A stretch of DNA of 59,836 bases from JAOZHU01 sp964632845 (GCA_964632845.1 CAZWDU010000011.1:1-59836), one strand, 5' to 3'; shown: positions 8,677 to 19,000, numbered from the stretch's first letter. The notes: a model not told the origin generated them from the sequence alone. Numbers and translations are program-made.

Positions 8677-8686
8677 GTACGTAGTA
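8649..8686. repeat. Inverted repeat TACTACGTAC / GTACGTAGTA at the integrase 5' end
   Basis: TACTACGTAC (8649-8658) and ATGTACGTAGTA (8675-8686) face each other across 16 bp. They overlap the presumed start of the integrase and would suit an operator for integrase control. The same word occurs in the NurA gene and in the COG2187 gene. Confidence 0.5.
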
Positions 8687-8697
8687 TTACCTTCCCT

Positions 8698-8838
8698 TTA
8701 TTGTGGATCTGTTTCTTCTGTTGGTGTTTCTTTGTGCTCGTAATCGGTTAAGTGCTCGTCGAGGGCTTCAGTAACCTCTTCGCGGGCGACCTGCCGAATC
8801 AGCTGGATTAATCGTTCGCGGGTGCCTTCATCGCTCAT
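8698..8838 (-). CDS. Small hypothetical protein (46 aa) between ATPase and integrase
   Basis: ATG overlaps the stop of the upstream ATPase gene (ATGA), a sign of translational coupling. The product is short, charged and helical (MSDEGTRERLIQLIRQVARE, with an acidic tail ending TDPQ). It stops at TAA 8698-8700 in the same frame as the zinc-ribbon integrase, so stop read-through would fuse the two. No family recognised. Confidence 0.55.
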   Translation of the reverse strand: MSDEGTRERLIQLIRQVAREEVTEALDEHLTDYEHKETPTEETDPQ

Positions 8839-10352
8839 GCTTTAACCCATCTCCAAACTGATGTGCCGTCTTCGCGGTCCAGCCAGAACAGTTCAGTACC
8901 CTGCAATTTCTCGAAAAGCGCATAAGCGTCTTTCTCTGTTAACCCGGCTTCAACAGCTAACTTGGTCCATTCTTCCTGAGTGCCTTCCACGAAACGGCTT
9001 CTCACAAACTCAAGAACGCTCTGCACTGAAGCTGGTTGCTCGGGCGTGTGCCCTTTTTGACCTTTGTTACCTTTTTCTGGAGAAGCCTCATCTATTTGGT
9101 AGATTTGTTGCCAGTATTTGAGTCGGTCTTTGTTGATTAGCCAGCCTTTGCCGTCTCTTGTGTGAACTTTGTTGAAGCCTAATTCGCGGATTATCCAGCC
9201 GACGCTTGTTGTCTTGTACTTCTCCCTCTCAGGCCGGTTACTGTTGAATATTTCAGCTATGTCTTTGGTTAAAACTATGGACTTTTCGTTCATTATACCG
9301 TCATTTTCGGAGAGGATTTGCACGATTTCTGCTTCGTCGCTGGCTTTTTCCTCAAACTGCCTAATCTCCTCAAGCGCCCGCGCGTATCCAGCAATGTTTT
9401 CCCTGCCGTCATTGCTTACAGCCAACAAGCAGGTGAAGAGCTCTTCTAAGCGCCCGTCCGAGACGTTCAACTGGGGGATATCCTTTGTAAAATAGTCAAA
9501 AAGGTCACAAAGGTCACCGAATGCATGCGCCCCCAACGTATTAAGCCTAAGCATTAACAATTTGCCGCGAAGCTCAGTAGCCCATTTCTCGTCTATGAAA
9601 CGTTTCACTATCCTGCGGCGCTTTAGCATGCGTACCATGATGCTGCGGCTCTCTAACGCATTTGCTAAGCCTTTGGTGCCTGCGAGCGCCTTAAACCCGA
9701 AGACATCAAGCACTTCCAGTTCTTGGCCGTGGTCGGTTGGTTTGCTCCTGATAGCATATTGTCCTCGGCGGTAGCCGCTGTTTAGGAGACCGATGATTTC
9801 GGCTTTGTTTTCTTTGCTGTAGATTTCGGTTTCGTCCAGAAAGAGTGTTGGGTGCCATTCTTGTATGGTGCGGTAGATTGCGGCTGCGCTTATGTTGCTG
9901 GCGAGTATGCCGCGGTAGCTGATTCTCTGCAGAGTTTCTAAGCCGCGGGTTTTTCCTGAAGCCACAGGACCATAAAAGAAGATGTAGGGCACAACGGGCC
10001 AGACTTCGTGAATCCATGTGCTTGTTACCCATGCAGTGGCAACATCGTACAGCGCTTCTTCTGGCAGGAATAGGTGTTCGTAGATGAAGCTGCGGGTTTC
10101 GTTCCATAGAGTTTTGAGGTCGTCGTAGACGACTGCGTCTTTGGCTAATGGCCAAGGACAATTTTGCAGAGGAGTGTATGTGGTGTCGCCTATGGTAATG
10201 GTGTCTGTTGTTTTGGGTTTGGAGATTTCGCTTGGGCTTAGGCTGTTGCTGACGAATTGTTGACCAGCTATTTGTTCGAAGAGGAATTTGTCTTTGTAGA
10301 AGCCTGGTGAAAACTTTGGTTGTTCGGTTTCTTCTGAGTCTCTGGTCATCAT
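8835..10352 (-). CDS. P-loop ATPase of replication-helicase type, element-encoded
   Basis: Probable element replication or mobilisation ATPase. Walker A (GPVASGKTRG) lies near residue 127 and a Walker B-like TLFLDETEIYS near 170. A sensor-like ALAGTKGL and an arginine-rich RSIMVRMLKRRR follow, an arrangement seen in DUF3631/DUF927-type plasmid and viral helicase-like proteins. A C-terminal region after residue 400 looks like a winged helix (YALFEKLQGTELFWLDREDG). ATG at 10352 has GGAG six bases upstream. It heads a minus-strand run ending in the integrase. An exact family could not be fixed. Confidence 0.65.
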   Translation of the reverse strand: MMTRDSEETEQPKFSPGFYKDKFLFEQIAGQQFVSNSLSPSEISKPKTTDTITIGDTTYTPLQNCPWPLAKDAVVYDDLKTLWNETRSFIYEHLFLPEEALYDVATAWVTSTWIHEVWPVVPYIFFYGPVASGKTRGLETLQRISYRGILASNISAAAIYRTIQEWHPTLFLDETEIYSKENKAEIIGLLNSGYRRGQYAIRSKPTDHGQELEVLDVFGFKALAGTKGLANALESRSIMVRMLKRRRIVKRFIDEKWATELRGKLLMLRLNTLGAHAFGDLCDLFDYFTKDIPQLNVSDGRLEELFTCLLAVSNDGRENIAGYARALEEIRQFEEKASDEAEIVQILSENDGIMNEKSIVLTKDIAEIFNSNRPEREKYKTTSVGWIIRELGFNKVHTRDGKGWLINKDRLKYWQQIYQIDEASPEKGNKGQKGHTPEQPASVQSVLEFVRSRFVEGTQEEWTKLAVEAGLTEKDAYALFEKLQGTELFWLDREDGTSVWRWVKA

Positions 10353-10367
10353 TGAAGCTCCTGCCGT

Positions 10368-10706
10368 CTATGGCACTTTGTTCGGTTTCTTTTTTCGTCC
10401 AATGGTGAAACCGTTTTTGAAAGTCCAGTAGAAATAGTCGTCTTGGGTTAGCTTGCCTTGGTGAGCCGCGAGTTCCTTAAGCAGTGCTTTGTGATCTGTG
10501 CTGTTAATGTCTTCGCTGCGCTCGTATTCTCCTTTTGAGCCTGTTGATGTTTCCCATTTTATATTATCGACATCGTACTGTTTTTCTTCGTTGCTGTTTC
10601 CTGTGACTTGAGGCGGTGCCATGCTTTCAATGTACTCGTTTGCAGCATCAGCCATCATTAGGGCGGCATCTCGCAGCTTCACCAAGAAGTCAACTTGTTT
10701 GCTCAT
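10368..10706 (-). CDS. Hypothetical protein, element-encoded
   Basis: About 112 residues, N-terminal helix (VDFLVKLRDAALMMADAANE) and a basic C-terminus (GFTIGRKKKPNK). The ATG at 10706 is preferred over an upstream one because GAGGG lies seven bases before it. It overlaps the end of the AbrB gene by 17 bases and lies 15 bp ahead of the ATPase, so all three are probably one operon. No family recognised. Confidence 0.55.
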   Translation of the reverse strand: MSKQVDFLVKLRDAALMMADAANEYIESMAPPQVTGNSNEEKQYDVDNIKWETSTGSKGEYERSEDINSTDHKALLKELAAHQGKLTQDDYFYWTFKNGFTIGRKKKPNKVP

Positions 10707-10890
10707 GTTGATCCCTCGGTGATTCATGCGCCTTCTTCGATAGTGGCTTCACGATTATGTTGCCGTTGCTGACAACTTCAACTTCGTCACCGGCGCTTAA
10801 TGAGAAGTAGCGGAGCCAAGCCCGCGGCAGGATTACGCCAAGACTTGTATTGCCAATTCTTATGATTTTTCTGTTTTCTTGTTGGGGCAT
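10690..10890 (-). CDS. SpoVT/AbrB-family DNA-binding protein
   Basis: Small swapped-hairpin regulator: RKIIRIGNTSLGVILPRAWL, then SAGDEVEVVSNGNIIVKPL, the usual two-strand pattern of AbrB/MazE domains. The ATG at 10890 has AGGTG seven bases upstream; the reading frame extends to 10914 but without support. First gene of the ATPase-integrase operon and a plausible copy-number or lysogeny-type regulator. No toxin is adjacent, so an antitoxin role is not indicated. Confidence 0.8.
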   Translation of the reverse strand: MPQQENRKIIRIGNTSLGVILPRAWLRYFSLSAGDEVEVVSNGNIIVKPLSKKAHESPRDQHEQTS

Positions 10891-10990
10891 TTTTCTGCAC
10901 CTTTGTTTAAACAATACTTATGAGCGTGGGAGGTCAGCAATAGACTGCAAAGGTTCCATGCTGGAAACTCGAGGGTACGGAGGCTAATCT

Positions 10991-11683
10991 GTGTCGCATT
11001 ATGAAAAAGCGGTTTTAGATTTGCTTAAAGATGGTCCCAAGCAGAGAAAATGGCTTCTTATTCAGTTATGTCCCTTGGTTATGTCAAAAAAGAAGTTGCA
11101 GAAGACTCTTAATGAGCTTAAGAATTCGGGGAAGGCTGTCGGCGTTTCAAGGCAGATTGAGGGGCGACGGTGGGGGACTTGGTACATGTTGCCTGGGCAA
11201 GAATATCTTTTGGATGTTGATTCTGGTCGAATTGTTGGTGCTATAAAAAGGTTGAAGATGGTGCTGTTGCGGATGCCGACTGTGGATGAAATTGCTGTTG
11301 AAGCTGGGATTACTCCGGTTGAGGCTGAGAAGCTTGTTTACAAGTTGGCAACTCAGATAGGGTGGTTTAATCCGACGCCTGAGTTGATTCGGGATGCGCG
11401 AGTGAAGCTGGGAGAAGCTTTGGTTTGTGCCGCAAGAATCAGAGATAAACATGTTGCCGAGGATGGCAAATCTGAGGATTTTGACTATGATGAGAGCGCT
11501 GATGTGGTTGAGGAGGCTAAACGTTTTTTGAAAGAATATGCCTGTCTTTTGCCTAGCCTCTCGGATGATGGAGATACTGTGGTTTCTTGGCCTTCAAGGG
11601 CTCTGCGGTTTCTGGGGGAAAACTACACTCCAGGGGGTAGAGGGCGACCGTATGTAGGGATAGCAAGCCCTCCAAGTTATTAG
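10991..11683 (+). CDS. Winged-helix/HTH hypothetical protein
   Basis: Transcribed divergently from the AbrB operon. Residues 1-70 look like a winged helix (VLDLLKDGPKQRKWLLIQLC, then KKKLQKTLNELKNSGKAVGV) and residues 85-125 like a second HTH (PTVDEIAVEAGITPVEAEKLVYK). The C-terminal third is acidic and helical. GTG start (SHYEKAV). A DNA-binding regulator or replication-initiator-like protein of the element is likely; no family was recognised. Confidence 0.55.
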   Translation: MSHYEKAVLDLLKDGPKQRKWLLIQLCPLVMSKKKLQKTLNELKNSGKAVGVSRQIEGRRWGTWYMLPGQEYLLDVDSGRIVGAIKRLKMVLLRMPTVDEIAVEAGITPVEAEKLVYKLATQIGWFNPTPELIRDARVKLGEALVCAARIRDKHVAEDGKSEDFDYDESADVVEEAKRFLKEYACLLPSLSDDGDTVVSWPSRALRFLGENYTPGGRGRPYVGIASPPSY

Positions 11684-12002
11684 CGTATTTGGACATTGCC
11701 ACTTTTTTCAGAGGTAGAACTGATTTTCTGAAATTGGCAGTAACGTAAAGAAGCTACTTGTTTCCATCGAAGAGTGTCTTAGCAGGTTTTAGTTTTTTTG
11801 TAGTAGAAGAAGAAGGTTGATTTTTTCTCGCTTCTTCTTCTACCAGTCAAATCCGAGTTGCAGTAGGTGCTGGCTGTAGTGGTGCAGGCTGGATAAGGTC
11901 GCACTGCTTCTTCTCTTTGCTTTGGGGGAGGAGCAGGCAGCCTCCATCAAATACATAAGTGAAATTAGTTTTACTTATTAAATAAGCACAAACCTTATAG
12001 GC
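11684..12002. other. Intergenic stretch before the restriction-modification operon
   Basis: No gene seen. It holds a 13-bp-arm hairpin at 11803-11843 and a TATA-like CTTATTAAATAAG at about 11974-11986. The TATA element sits about 25 bases before the hsdM ATG, suggesting a leaderless or near-leaderless hsdM transcript. Confidence 0.5.
11803..11843. terminator. Perfect 13-bp inverted repeat, possible terminator or regulatory hairpin
   Basis: GTAGAAGAAGAAG (11803-11815) and CTTCTTCTTCTAC (11831-11843) are exact complements around a T-rich 15-base loop. It lies 120 bp after the HTH gene and ahead of hsdM. Confidence 0.4.
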
Positions 12003-13829
12003 ATGTACGTGGTATGTGCTTGTGGTGCGATTGAGATGAAAAGTGATGTTCCAGAGTGGGTTGAGCGGCGTTACGAGGTTCTTTGGGCGTCGTTTGGTGA
12101 TAAAACTTTCAGGTTTGAGGACGCCGCAAAGGTTTTGATGGATAAGAATAAGGATGCTTGGGAGCAGGTGCCTGTTTTTCTTTCGCAGCTTCGCAAGGCA
12201 GGCTTCTTGGTTGCTGAGTCTGATGTGCGTGATGCGCGGCAGAAGTTGTATCGTTTGGTGAGTAGGGCGGCGAAGATTGTGGAGAGGTTGGGGCGTGGTG
12301 ATATTGATGCGTTGCTTAAGCGGGCTGCGGATTTGATTCGGACTCGGGTGGATTACAAGTTTATTTTAATTCTGCTTTTCATGAAGCGTATCAGCGATAA
12401 GTGGGAGATGGAATTTGAAGAAGCATACAAAGAGGCGCTGACTGACGGCTTAAGCGAACAGGATGCACGGGCTGAGGCGAAACGTGACGAGTACCACCTT
12501 TTCAACCTCCCCGAAGAATACCTCTGGGAAAACCTGCGAAAAAACGTAGGCAGCTTAACTGAGAATTTTTCTAAAGCCCTCAAAGCTATTGCTGAACATA
12601 ATCCTGACCTAAAAACTGTTTTCGAAAGTGTTGACTTCGTTCAGTTTGCCAGCAGTAGAGAGAACGCAGAGGTCCTTAGACAACTGTTCGAGTTGTTCAG
12701 CGAGAAGAAGCTAAATCATGTCTCAGCTGACGTTTTGGGGGAGTCTTATGAGTGGGTTCTTAGGTATTTTGCCCCTAGCCGAGCTAAAGAAGGCGAAATC
12801 TTAACCCCGCAAGAAGTTATCCAGCTTCTGGTCGAAATCTTAGACCCTAAACCGCTTGAAAGTGTCTATGACCCTGCTTGCGGCGCCGCCAGAATGCTTA
12901 TTGTCGCTTACAAGCATGTGAAAGATAATCCCAAATATGGAACAGATGAAGCCGATAAGCTGCTGCTGTTTGGGCAAGAAGCTAATCCAAGTATTCTGGC
13001 ATTGGCGAAAATGAACACGTACATCCATGACATCAACAATGCACATTTAGAGTTTGGGGACACTTTCCTGTATCCTAAGTTCAAAGAAGGCGACAGCATA
13101 CGCCAATTTAACGTAGTTCTTGCTAATCCGCCATGGAATCAGGATGGCTATGACGAAGAGGTCTTAAAGAAAGCTGAATTCTATAAGAAACGGTTCGGGT
13201 TCGGGTTTGTTCCTCGTCAAAGTGCGGACTGGGCGTGGATTGAGCACATGCTTGCTTCCGCTAAAGACAACGGCAGCAGAGTCGGCATAGTTATCGATAA
13301 TGGGTGCCTGTTCCGAGGAGGCAAAGAAAAAGCCATCCGCAGCACCGTCCTAAGCGCACAGCATGACCTTGTCGAATGCGTCATACTTCTGCCCGAAAAG
13401 CTCTTTTATAACACAGGCGCACCCGGAGCCATCATAATCTTCAACCTCCATAAGCCAGCCGAACGCAAAGGCAAAGTCCTCTTCATAAACGCCTCCAAAG
13501 AAGCCGAGCAGCATCCTGAAGTGCGCAAACTCAACCGCCTAAGCGACGCCAACATACAAAAAATCGCAGGCGCCTACAAGAACTTCAACGAAGAGAAAGG
13601 CTTCTCCCGCATAGTCCCCATAAAAGAGATACTAGAGCAAAACGACAGCAACCTAAACGTCACCCTCTACGTCATGCAAGACGAGGAAAACGAAGGAATC
13701 AACATAGCCCAAGAATACATCGAACTTAAAGAATTAGAGAAACAACGGCAGGAAGTTGCGGCCAAGCTTGAAGTCTACATAAGAGAATTAACTCAAGCGA
13801 AAGGTGGTTCAAGTGAAGTTCTACATTGA
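12003..13829 (+). CDS. hsdM: Type I restriction-modification DNA methyltransferase (HsdM)
   Basis: N6-adenine methyltransferase subunit of a type I system. After an unusual N-terminal region of about 95 residues that looks like a winged helix (FEDAAKVLMDKNKDAWEQV), it has the HsdM helical domain, SAM motif I (DPACGAARM, about 289) and catalytic motif IV (NPPW, about 373). A second in-frame ATG at 12036 (MKSDVPEW) is an alternative start, but the TATA-like element near 11979 favours 12003. It overlaps hsdS. Codon style changes sharply near 12420, from G/T-rich to A/C-rich, suggesting a mosaic gene. Confidence 0.92.
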   Translation: MYVVCACGAIEMKSDVPEWVERRYEVLWASFGDKTFRFEDAAKVLMDKNKDAWEQVPVFLSQLRKAGFLVAESDVRDARQKLYRLVSRAAKIVERLGRGDIDALLKRAADLIRTRVDYKFILILLFMKRISDKWEMEFEEAYKEALTDGLSEQDARAEAKRDEYHLFNLPEEYLWENLRKNVGSLTENFSKALKAIAEHNPDLKTVFESVDFVQFASSRENAEVLRQLFELFSEKKLNHVSADVLGESYEWVLRYFAPSRAKEGEILTPQEVIQLLVEILDPKPLESVYDPACGAARMLIVAYKHVKDNPKYGTDEADKLLLFGQEANPSILALAKMNTYIHDINNAHLEFGDTFLYPKFKEGDSIRQFNVVLANPPWNQDGYDEEVLKKAEFYKKRFGFGFVPRQSADWAWIEHMLASAKDNGSRVGIVIDNGCLFRGGKEKAIRSTVLSAQHDLVECVILLPEKLFYNTGAPGAIIIFNLHKPAERKGKVLFINASKEAEQHPEVRKLNRLSDANIQKIAGAYKNFNEEKGFSRIVPIKEILEQNDSNLNVTLYVMQDEENEGINIAQEYIELKELEKQRQEVAAKLEVYIRELTQAKGGSSEVLH

Positions 13830-15081
13830 GAGCAATTTCAGAAGTTACCAAGGGGAGTCAATCCCTGCGGATTGGACTACGGTAAAAATCATGGATATAG
13901 CTACCGTTAAGGAAGGAATTTATGGAAAGAGAAGCGAACAAGGGAATATTTTGCAGCTTAAAGCTGACAGCATTCGAGATGGAAAGATAAACAAAGATGC
14001 ATTTGCCAAAATAACAATCGACAGGGATATAGACAATTACCTTGTAAAAGCTGGCGATGTTCTTTTGAATAACCGAAATAGTGCTTCATTAGTAGGAAAA
14101 AGCGCTATTTTCCAAGGTGAGTTTTCAGAATGCGTCTTTGGCAATCTGTTAACTAGGATAAGATTGGACTCTGAGGATATAATTCCAGAATGGCTTCTTT
14201 ATAGGCTTATGCAATTGCACGGGACAGGTTTTTTGATGGCAATTAGTACTCGTGCAGTAAATCAAGCCTTACTGAAAAAGGGCACCGTTGAAAAAATCTG
14301 GCTACCAGTTCCTCCAATTATGGAACAGAAGCAAATAATTCAGGTGTTGAGTCATGTTGACTCCGCTATCGAGTTAGCCGACAAAGTAATTGCGGGGTCT
14401 GAGCGGCTTAAGCGGGGGTTGATGCAACAGCTCCTAACACGCGGCATAGGACACACAGAAACCAAACAAACACCAATAGGAAATCTGCCCAAAGAGTGGG
14501 GCGTGGATAGAATTGGAAATTTGGTTGAACTGAGGAGCAACATGAGCGTAAACCACTTCGAGAACATCGCATTTATCCCAATGGAGTTAGTGCCTGATCA
14601 ACAAATTTTCGCTAAATATGAACTTAGAAAACGGAATGACGTAAAGAGCGCTACCTATTGTGAAGCTGGCGACCTTCTGCTAGCAAAAATAACTCCTTCG
14701 CTAGAGAATGGAAAACAGGGAATAGTGCTTTCGGATGTTCCCAACGGAATTGCGCTGGCTACTACTGAGGTTTTCCCCTTAAAGTGCACTGGAATTAACA
14801 AATTTTTCTTGTTCTATGTTTTAAAGCATTCACAGTTTAGGAACCAGATAATCGCCTCGATGATAGGAACAACAGGGAGGCAACGAGCGTCTAAGGAAAG
14901 CGTGGAAAGGCTTGAAATCCCAGTTCCACCACCTGATGAACAGCAAAGAATCGCTGAAATCTTTTTCGAGGTAGATAAGAAACTGGAGCTTGATACGGCT
15001 GAAAGACAGAGATTGGAAAGAATCAAGCGGGGTTTGATGGATTTGCTTCTTACAGGTAAAATTAGGATTAAGGTGGATTAA
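13813..15081 (+). CDS. hsdS: Type I restriction-modification specificity subunit (HsdS)
   Basis: DNA-recognition subunit with two target recognition domains (about 15-190 and 215-400). Each is followed by a matching helical spacer: RLKRGLMQQLLTRGI in the middle and RIKRGLMDLLLTGKI at the end. GTG at 13813 is chosen because AGGTGG precedes it; it overlaps hsdM by 17 bases. Both halves look intact. Confidence 0.92.
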   Translation: MKFYIESNFRSYQGESIPADWTTVKIMDIATVKEGIYGKRSEQGNILQLKADSIRDGKINKDAFAKITIDRDIDNYLVKAGDVLLNNRNSASLVGKSAIFQGEFSECVFGNLLTRIRLDSEDIIPEWLLYRLMQLHGTGFLMAISTRAVNQALLKKGTVEKIWLPVPPIMEQKQIIQVLSHVDSAIELADKVIAGSERLKRGLMQQLLTRGIGHTETKQTPIGNLPKEWGVDRIGNLVELRSNMSVNHFENIAFIPMELVPDQQIFAKYELRKRNDVKSATYCEAGDLLLAKITPSLENGKQGIVLSDVPNGIALATTEVFPLKCTGINKFFLFYVLKHSQFRNQIIASMIGTTGRQRASKESVERLEIPVPPPDEQQRIAEIFFEVDKKLELDTAERQRLERIKRGLMDLLLTGKIRIKVD

Positions 15082-16020
15082 ATGACAGAAGTTCTTGTTT
15101 TGAATACCTATTGGGAACCGAATTATTGGGAGAAGGACAGGATTGCTCCGTACCCCCAAAGGTCTATTGACTCGATTAGGCATCTAAAAGACAGGCCCCC
15201 AATCGCAGCAATCGGCGTTTACATAAAAGGGAAAGGCAAAGACTACACTAGCCGACCTCCCTGCTTTCTGATCATAAAGCACCTTTCAGAAAATGAGAAT
15301 GGCGAACCACAATTTGATATTCAATTCATTTCGCAAATGCAAGGGGTCACAAGCGCTACCTTCATTAAAGAAACGCCAAGAATGGACTTATTCTACACCA
15401 TTACTGAAGAAAAGACTCACATAATTCTTGAGAAACTGGGCTTAACTCCTCCTCAAGAATGGCAAAGCCTACTCGGTGAGAAAACTATCCCCGTGACTTC
15501 ATGGTTTGACTGGATAGGCAAGTATTTCCAAGAAATACAGCTAACAATATCCAACAATGATTACGAAGACAGGATAGCTGAAATTTTAACTGCACTCGGT
15601 TTTGAAGTCGAACAACTTGGTCACAAACAAGAAGGGGAATACCCAGATGGGATTGCTTACTCAAAGAACTTTGCGATAATCTACGACTGCAAAAATCGAA
15701 ATAACTACTTCCTAAACGCTGAAGACAAACGAGCGGTTACTCGATATGTGCAACATGAACAAAGACGAATAGAAGAGAGAAGGAACATCGACAAAGTGTA
15801 TTTTGCTATCATTGCCCATTCCTACGGCAAAGTTGAAAAAATAAACGATATAGAAAAAGAAACGTCTTCAAAAGGACTGTTGTTAACTAGTGAATCTATG
15901 CTTTATCTTCTCTATAAGAAAATACGCCTTGGTCCAAAATTCCTTCTAATTGACTTTGAAGAGCTGCCTACTAACAAAGTAGTTGACTTAGAAAGCATCA
16001 ATAATGTTTACAGGGGATGA
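15082..16020 (+). CDS. PD-(D/E)XK nuclease-like protein embedded in the hsd operon
   Basis: Not a standard type I subunit. The C-terminal half has a restriction-endonuclease-like core: YEDRIAEILTALGFEVEQLG, then PDGIAY (about 189) and IIYDCKNR (about 200), matching the D...(D/E)xK pattern with Cys before Lys. The N-terminal half (RPPIAAIGVYIKGKGKD) is not recognised. GGTGG precedes the ATG, and the hsdS stop directly abuts it, so it is co-transcribed. Possibly an accessory nuclease or an anti-restriction/targeting component. Confidence 0.6.
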   Translation: MTEVLVLNTYWEPNYWEKDRIAPYPQRSIDSIRHLKDRPPIAAIGVYIKGKGKDYTSRPPCFLIIKHLSENENGEPQFDIQFISQMQGVTSATFIKETPRMDLFYTITEEKTHIILEKLGLTPPQEWQSLLGEKTIPVTSWFDWIGKYFQEIQLTISNNDYEDRIAEILTALGFEVEQLGHKQEGEYPDGIAYSKNFAIIYDCKNRNNYFLNAEDKRAVTRYVQHEQRRIEERRNIDKVYFAIIAHSYGKVEKINDIEKETSSKGLLLTSESMLYLLYKKIRLGPKFLLIDFEELPTNKVVDLESINNVYRG

Positions 16021-16026
16021 AAAAAG

Positions 16027-19000
16027 ATGCCTCTTTTTAGTGAGAAGTCTTTGATTGAGGATTATTTTGTTGAGCAGTTGCAGGAGCGTAGCAATAAACG
16101 GTGGAGGTTTATCTCGGCTGATGAGTTGGAACGGGAATCCCAAGAAGAACCTCTGCTAACTCCAGCATTTATCCGAGCTCTGAAACGCGTGAACAAGGAC
16201 ATCAGTATAGAGGACGGCGAAGTAAAGCAGGTCCTAAACGAGCTCAAGCTCAGGGGCAGCAGCAGCGAGGACGCAAAAAGAATTCTCAACTACTTCAAAG
16301 ATGGCGTCCCAATCAAGTTCGAGAAGGAACGAGTCGTCAAATACGTTAAGGTCTTCGACTACGACAACATCGCCAAAAACGATTTTGTCATCAGCCGACA
16401 AATCACCCACCAAGCAGGCGACAAACCAATCCGCAACGACATAATCCTCTACATCAACGGCATCCCCTTAGTGAACATTGAATGCAAAAACCCCGCCAGC
16501 CTAACCGAAACATGGTACAACGCCTTCACGCAAATTCTCGGCTACGAGCGAGATGTCCCCGAACTCTACAAGTACATCCAAATAGGCATCGCATCAGACA
16601 ACAAAGCAAAATACTTCCCAACCCAACCATGGCAGCAAGACGGCGAACCACGCTACCACGAGTGGCGCGAAATCAACAAAGACTCCATAGACTCAACCAT
16701 TCAAATGCTCATGCCAGAAACACTCCTCAACATCGTCCGAAACTACCTCTTCATCCGCATAGAACGCGGCGCCACAACAAAAGTCATCACCCGATACATG
16801 CAGTACAGAGCAGCCGAACAAATCAGCAACCGAGTACTAAACAACATACAAGGCAAAACAGACAAAAACAAAGGCTTAATCTGGCACTGGCAAGGCAGCG
16901 GCAAAACACTAACCATGATATTCGCCGCAAACAAACTCTACCGCCACCCCTTGCTGCAAAACCCGACAGTGTTTTTTGTGGTTGACCGCGAAGAACTCGA
17001 AACCCAACTCAACGACGAATTCAACGCCCTCGACATAACCAAACCCGAAGTCGTAGACTCCATACACGCACTAAGAAAAATAATCCAACACGACGAAAAC
17101 CGAGGCAAACGCGGCATATTCATCACCCTCATCCACAAATTCCGCCCCGAAGAACTATCAGAACTCCACAAAGAACTCAACATCTTAAGCAAAACACGCG
17201 AAACCATCCAAACACGCAAAAACGTCATCCTCTTCATAGACGAAGCCCACCGCACACAATACGGCACACTCGCAGCCCAAATGAACGAAATTCTCAAAAA
17301 CGCAGAAGCCTACGCCTTCACAGGAACACCCATCGCCAAGCTCGGACGCGACACCTACAGCAGCTTCAGCTACCCGCCCGAAGAAAAATACCTTGACAAA
17401 TACTTCATAACCGACAGCATAGAAGACGGCTTCACCCTCAAAATCGCCTACCAACCACGCCTAGAAGAAGACGTACACCTCAAAAAAGACATGCTAGACA
17501 CATTCATCCAAGTAGAATTCGACGAAATCCCCGAAGAATACCGAGAAAAAACCGAAGAAAAAATCAAACAAAGACTCAACCTCATCAAAGTCTTCCTCGA
17601 AAACAGCGACCGCATAAAACTCGTCGCCCAAGACATAGCCGCGCACTTCAAAGAAAACATAGACGGCAAATTCAAAGCCCTAATAGTAGCTGTCAACCGC
17701 TTAGCCTGCGTACGCTACAAACGAGAACTCGACAAACTCCTACCCAAAGAACAAACAGAAATCGTCATGACCTACACCCGAAACGACCCCAAAGAAATCC
17801 AAGACTACCTAAAAGAACTCATCGAAAACAACCACGGCAAAGAAATCGACGACATCCGCAAAGAAACCATAACCAAATACAAAGAAGAACCCAACCCACG
17901 AATCCTCATCGTAACCGACATGCTCCTCACAGGCTTCGACGCCCCCATCCTCCAAACCATGTACCTCGACAAACCACTCAAAGAACACCGGCTACTCCAA
18001 GCCATAGCCCGCACCAACCGCCCCTACAAAGACCTCAAAGAAGCAGGCCTCATAATCGACTACGTCGGCATCCTCAAAGAATTCACCCGCGCCTTCGAAA
18101 ACTACACCAAAGAAGACATAACAGGCATACTCATCAACACAGACGACCTCGCCAAAGAATTCACCCAAAAACTAGACGAAACCACCCAGCTATTCGCAGA
18201 CGTACCCAAAGACCAGTACGACCGCCAAACCATGCTCCAAGCCTTCACAGCCATCACAACAGACGAACAAAACACCAAAAAATTCCAAACCAACTACAAA
18301 CGCCTAAGAAAACTCTTCGAACTCCTCGGACCACACCCAATCAAACTCGAAAAACTCAAAGACTACACCTGGCTCACCCAAGTCTACAACTACTACCTAC
18401 ACGAAACCAGACAAGACCTCGCCAAAGAAAACGCCATCGCCTACAAATATTTCCAAAAAACCCTCAAATACATCTACAAAACCACCGAAATCACCGACCT
18501 AGACCAACAATACCCAACCATCCAATTCGACGCCAACTACCTCAAAAACCTCCAAGAAAAACTCAAAACCAAACAAGAAAAAGCCGCCAACATACTCTTC
18601 ACACTCAACCGCTTCATCATAATAGACAAACAACGCAACCCAGTCTACGAAACCCTAACAGCAAAAGTAGAACGCATACTCAAACTCTGGAAAGAAAAAA
18701 CCAAAGACTTCGAAAAAATCTACAACGAAAGCGCCAAAATCTACCAAGAAATCCAAGCATTGCAAGCCCGCCAAAAACAACTCCAATTCACAAACCTCCA
18801 ATACGCCATACTACTAAACATCGAAAACACACTCGGAACAAACGTAGACCGCACCAACGACGCACAACAACTCACTACCCTCCTTAAGCCCTACCTATTC
18901 AAAGGATGGCAATACCAACAAACCGCCCGAAAAAGCGTAGAACGCGAAACCCGCAAATACCTCAGAAAATACATCCGCCAAAACAACCTCACACTCACAA

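Noticed and set aside
8698..8700. Pyrrolysine read-through before the integrase
   Set aside because: The stop is TAA, not TAG.
10690..10890. MazE antitoxin
   Set aside because: The AbrB-type fold is shared with MazE, but no toxin gene is adjacent; the PemK-like gene is over 10 kb away.
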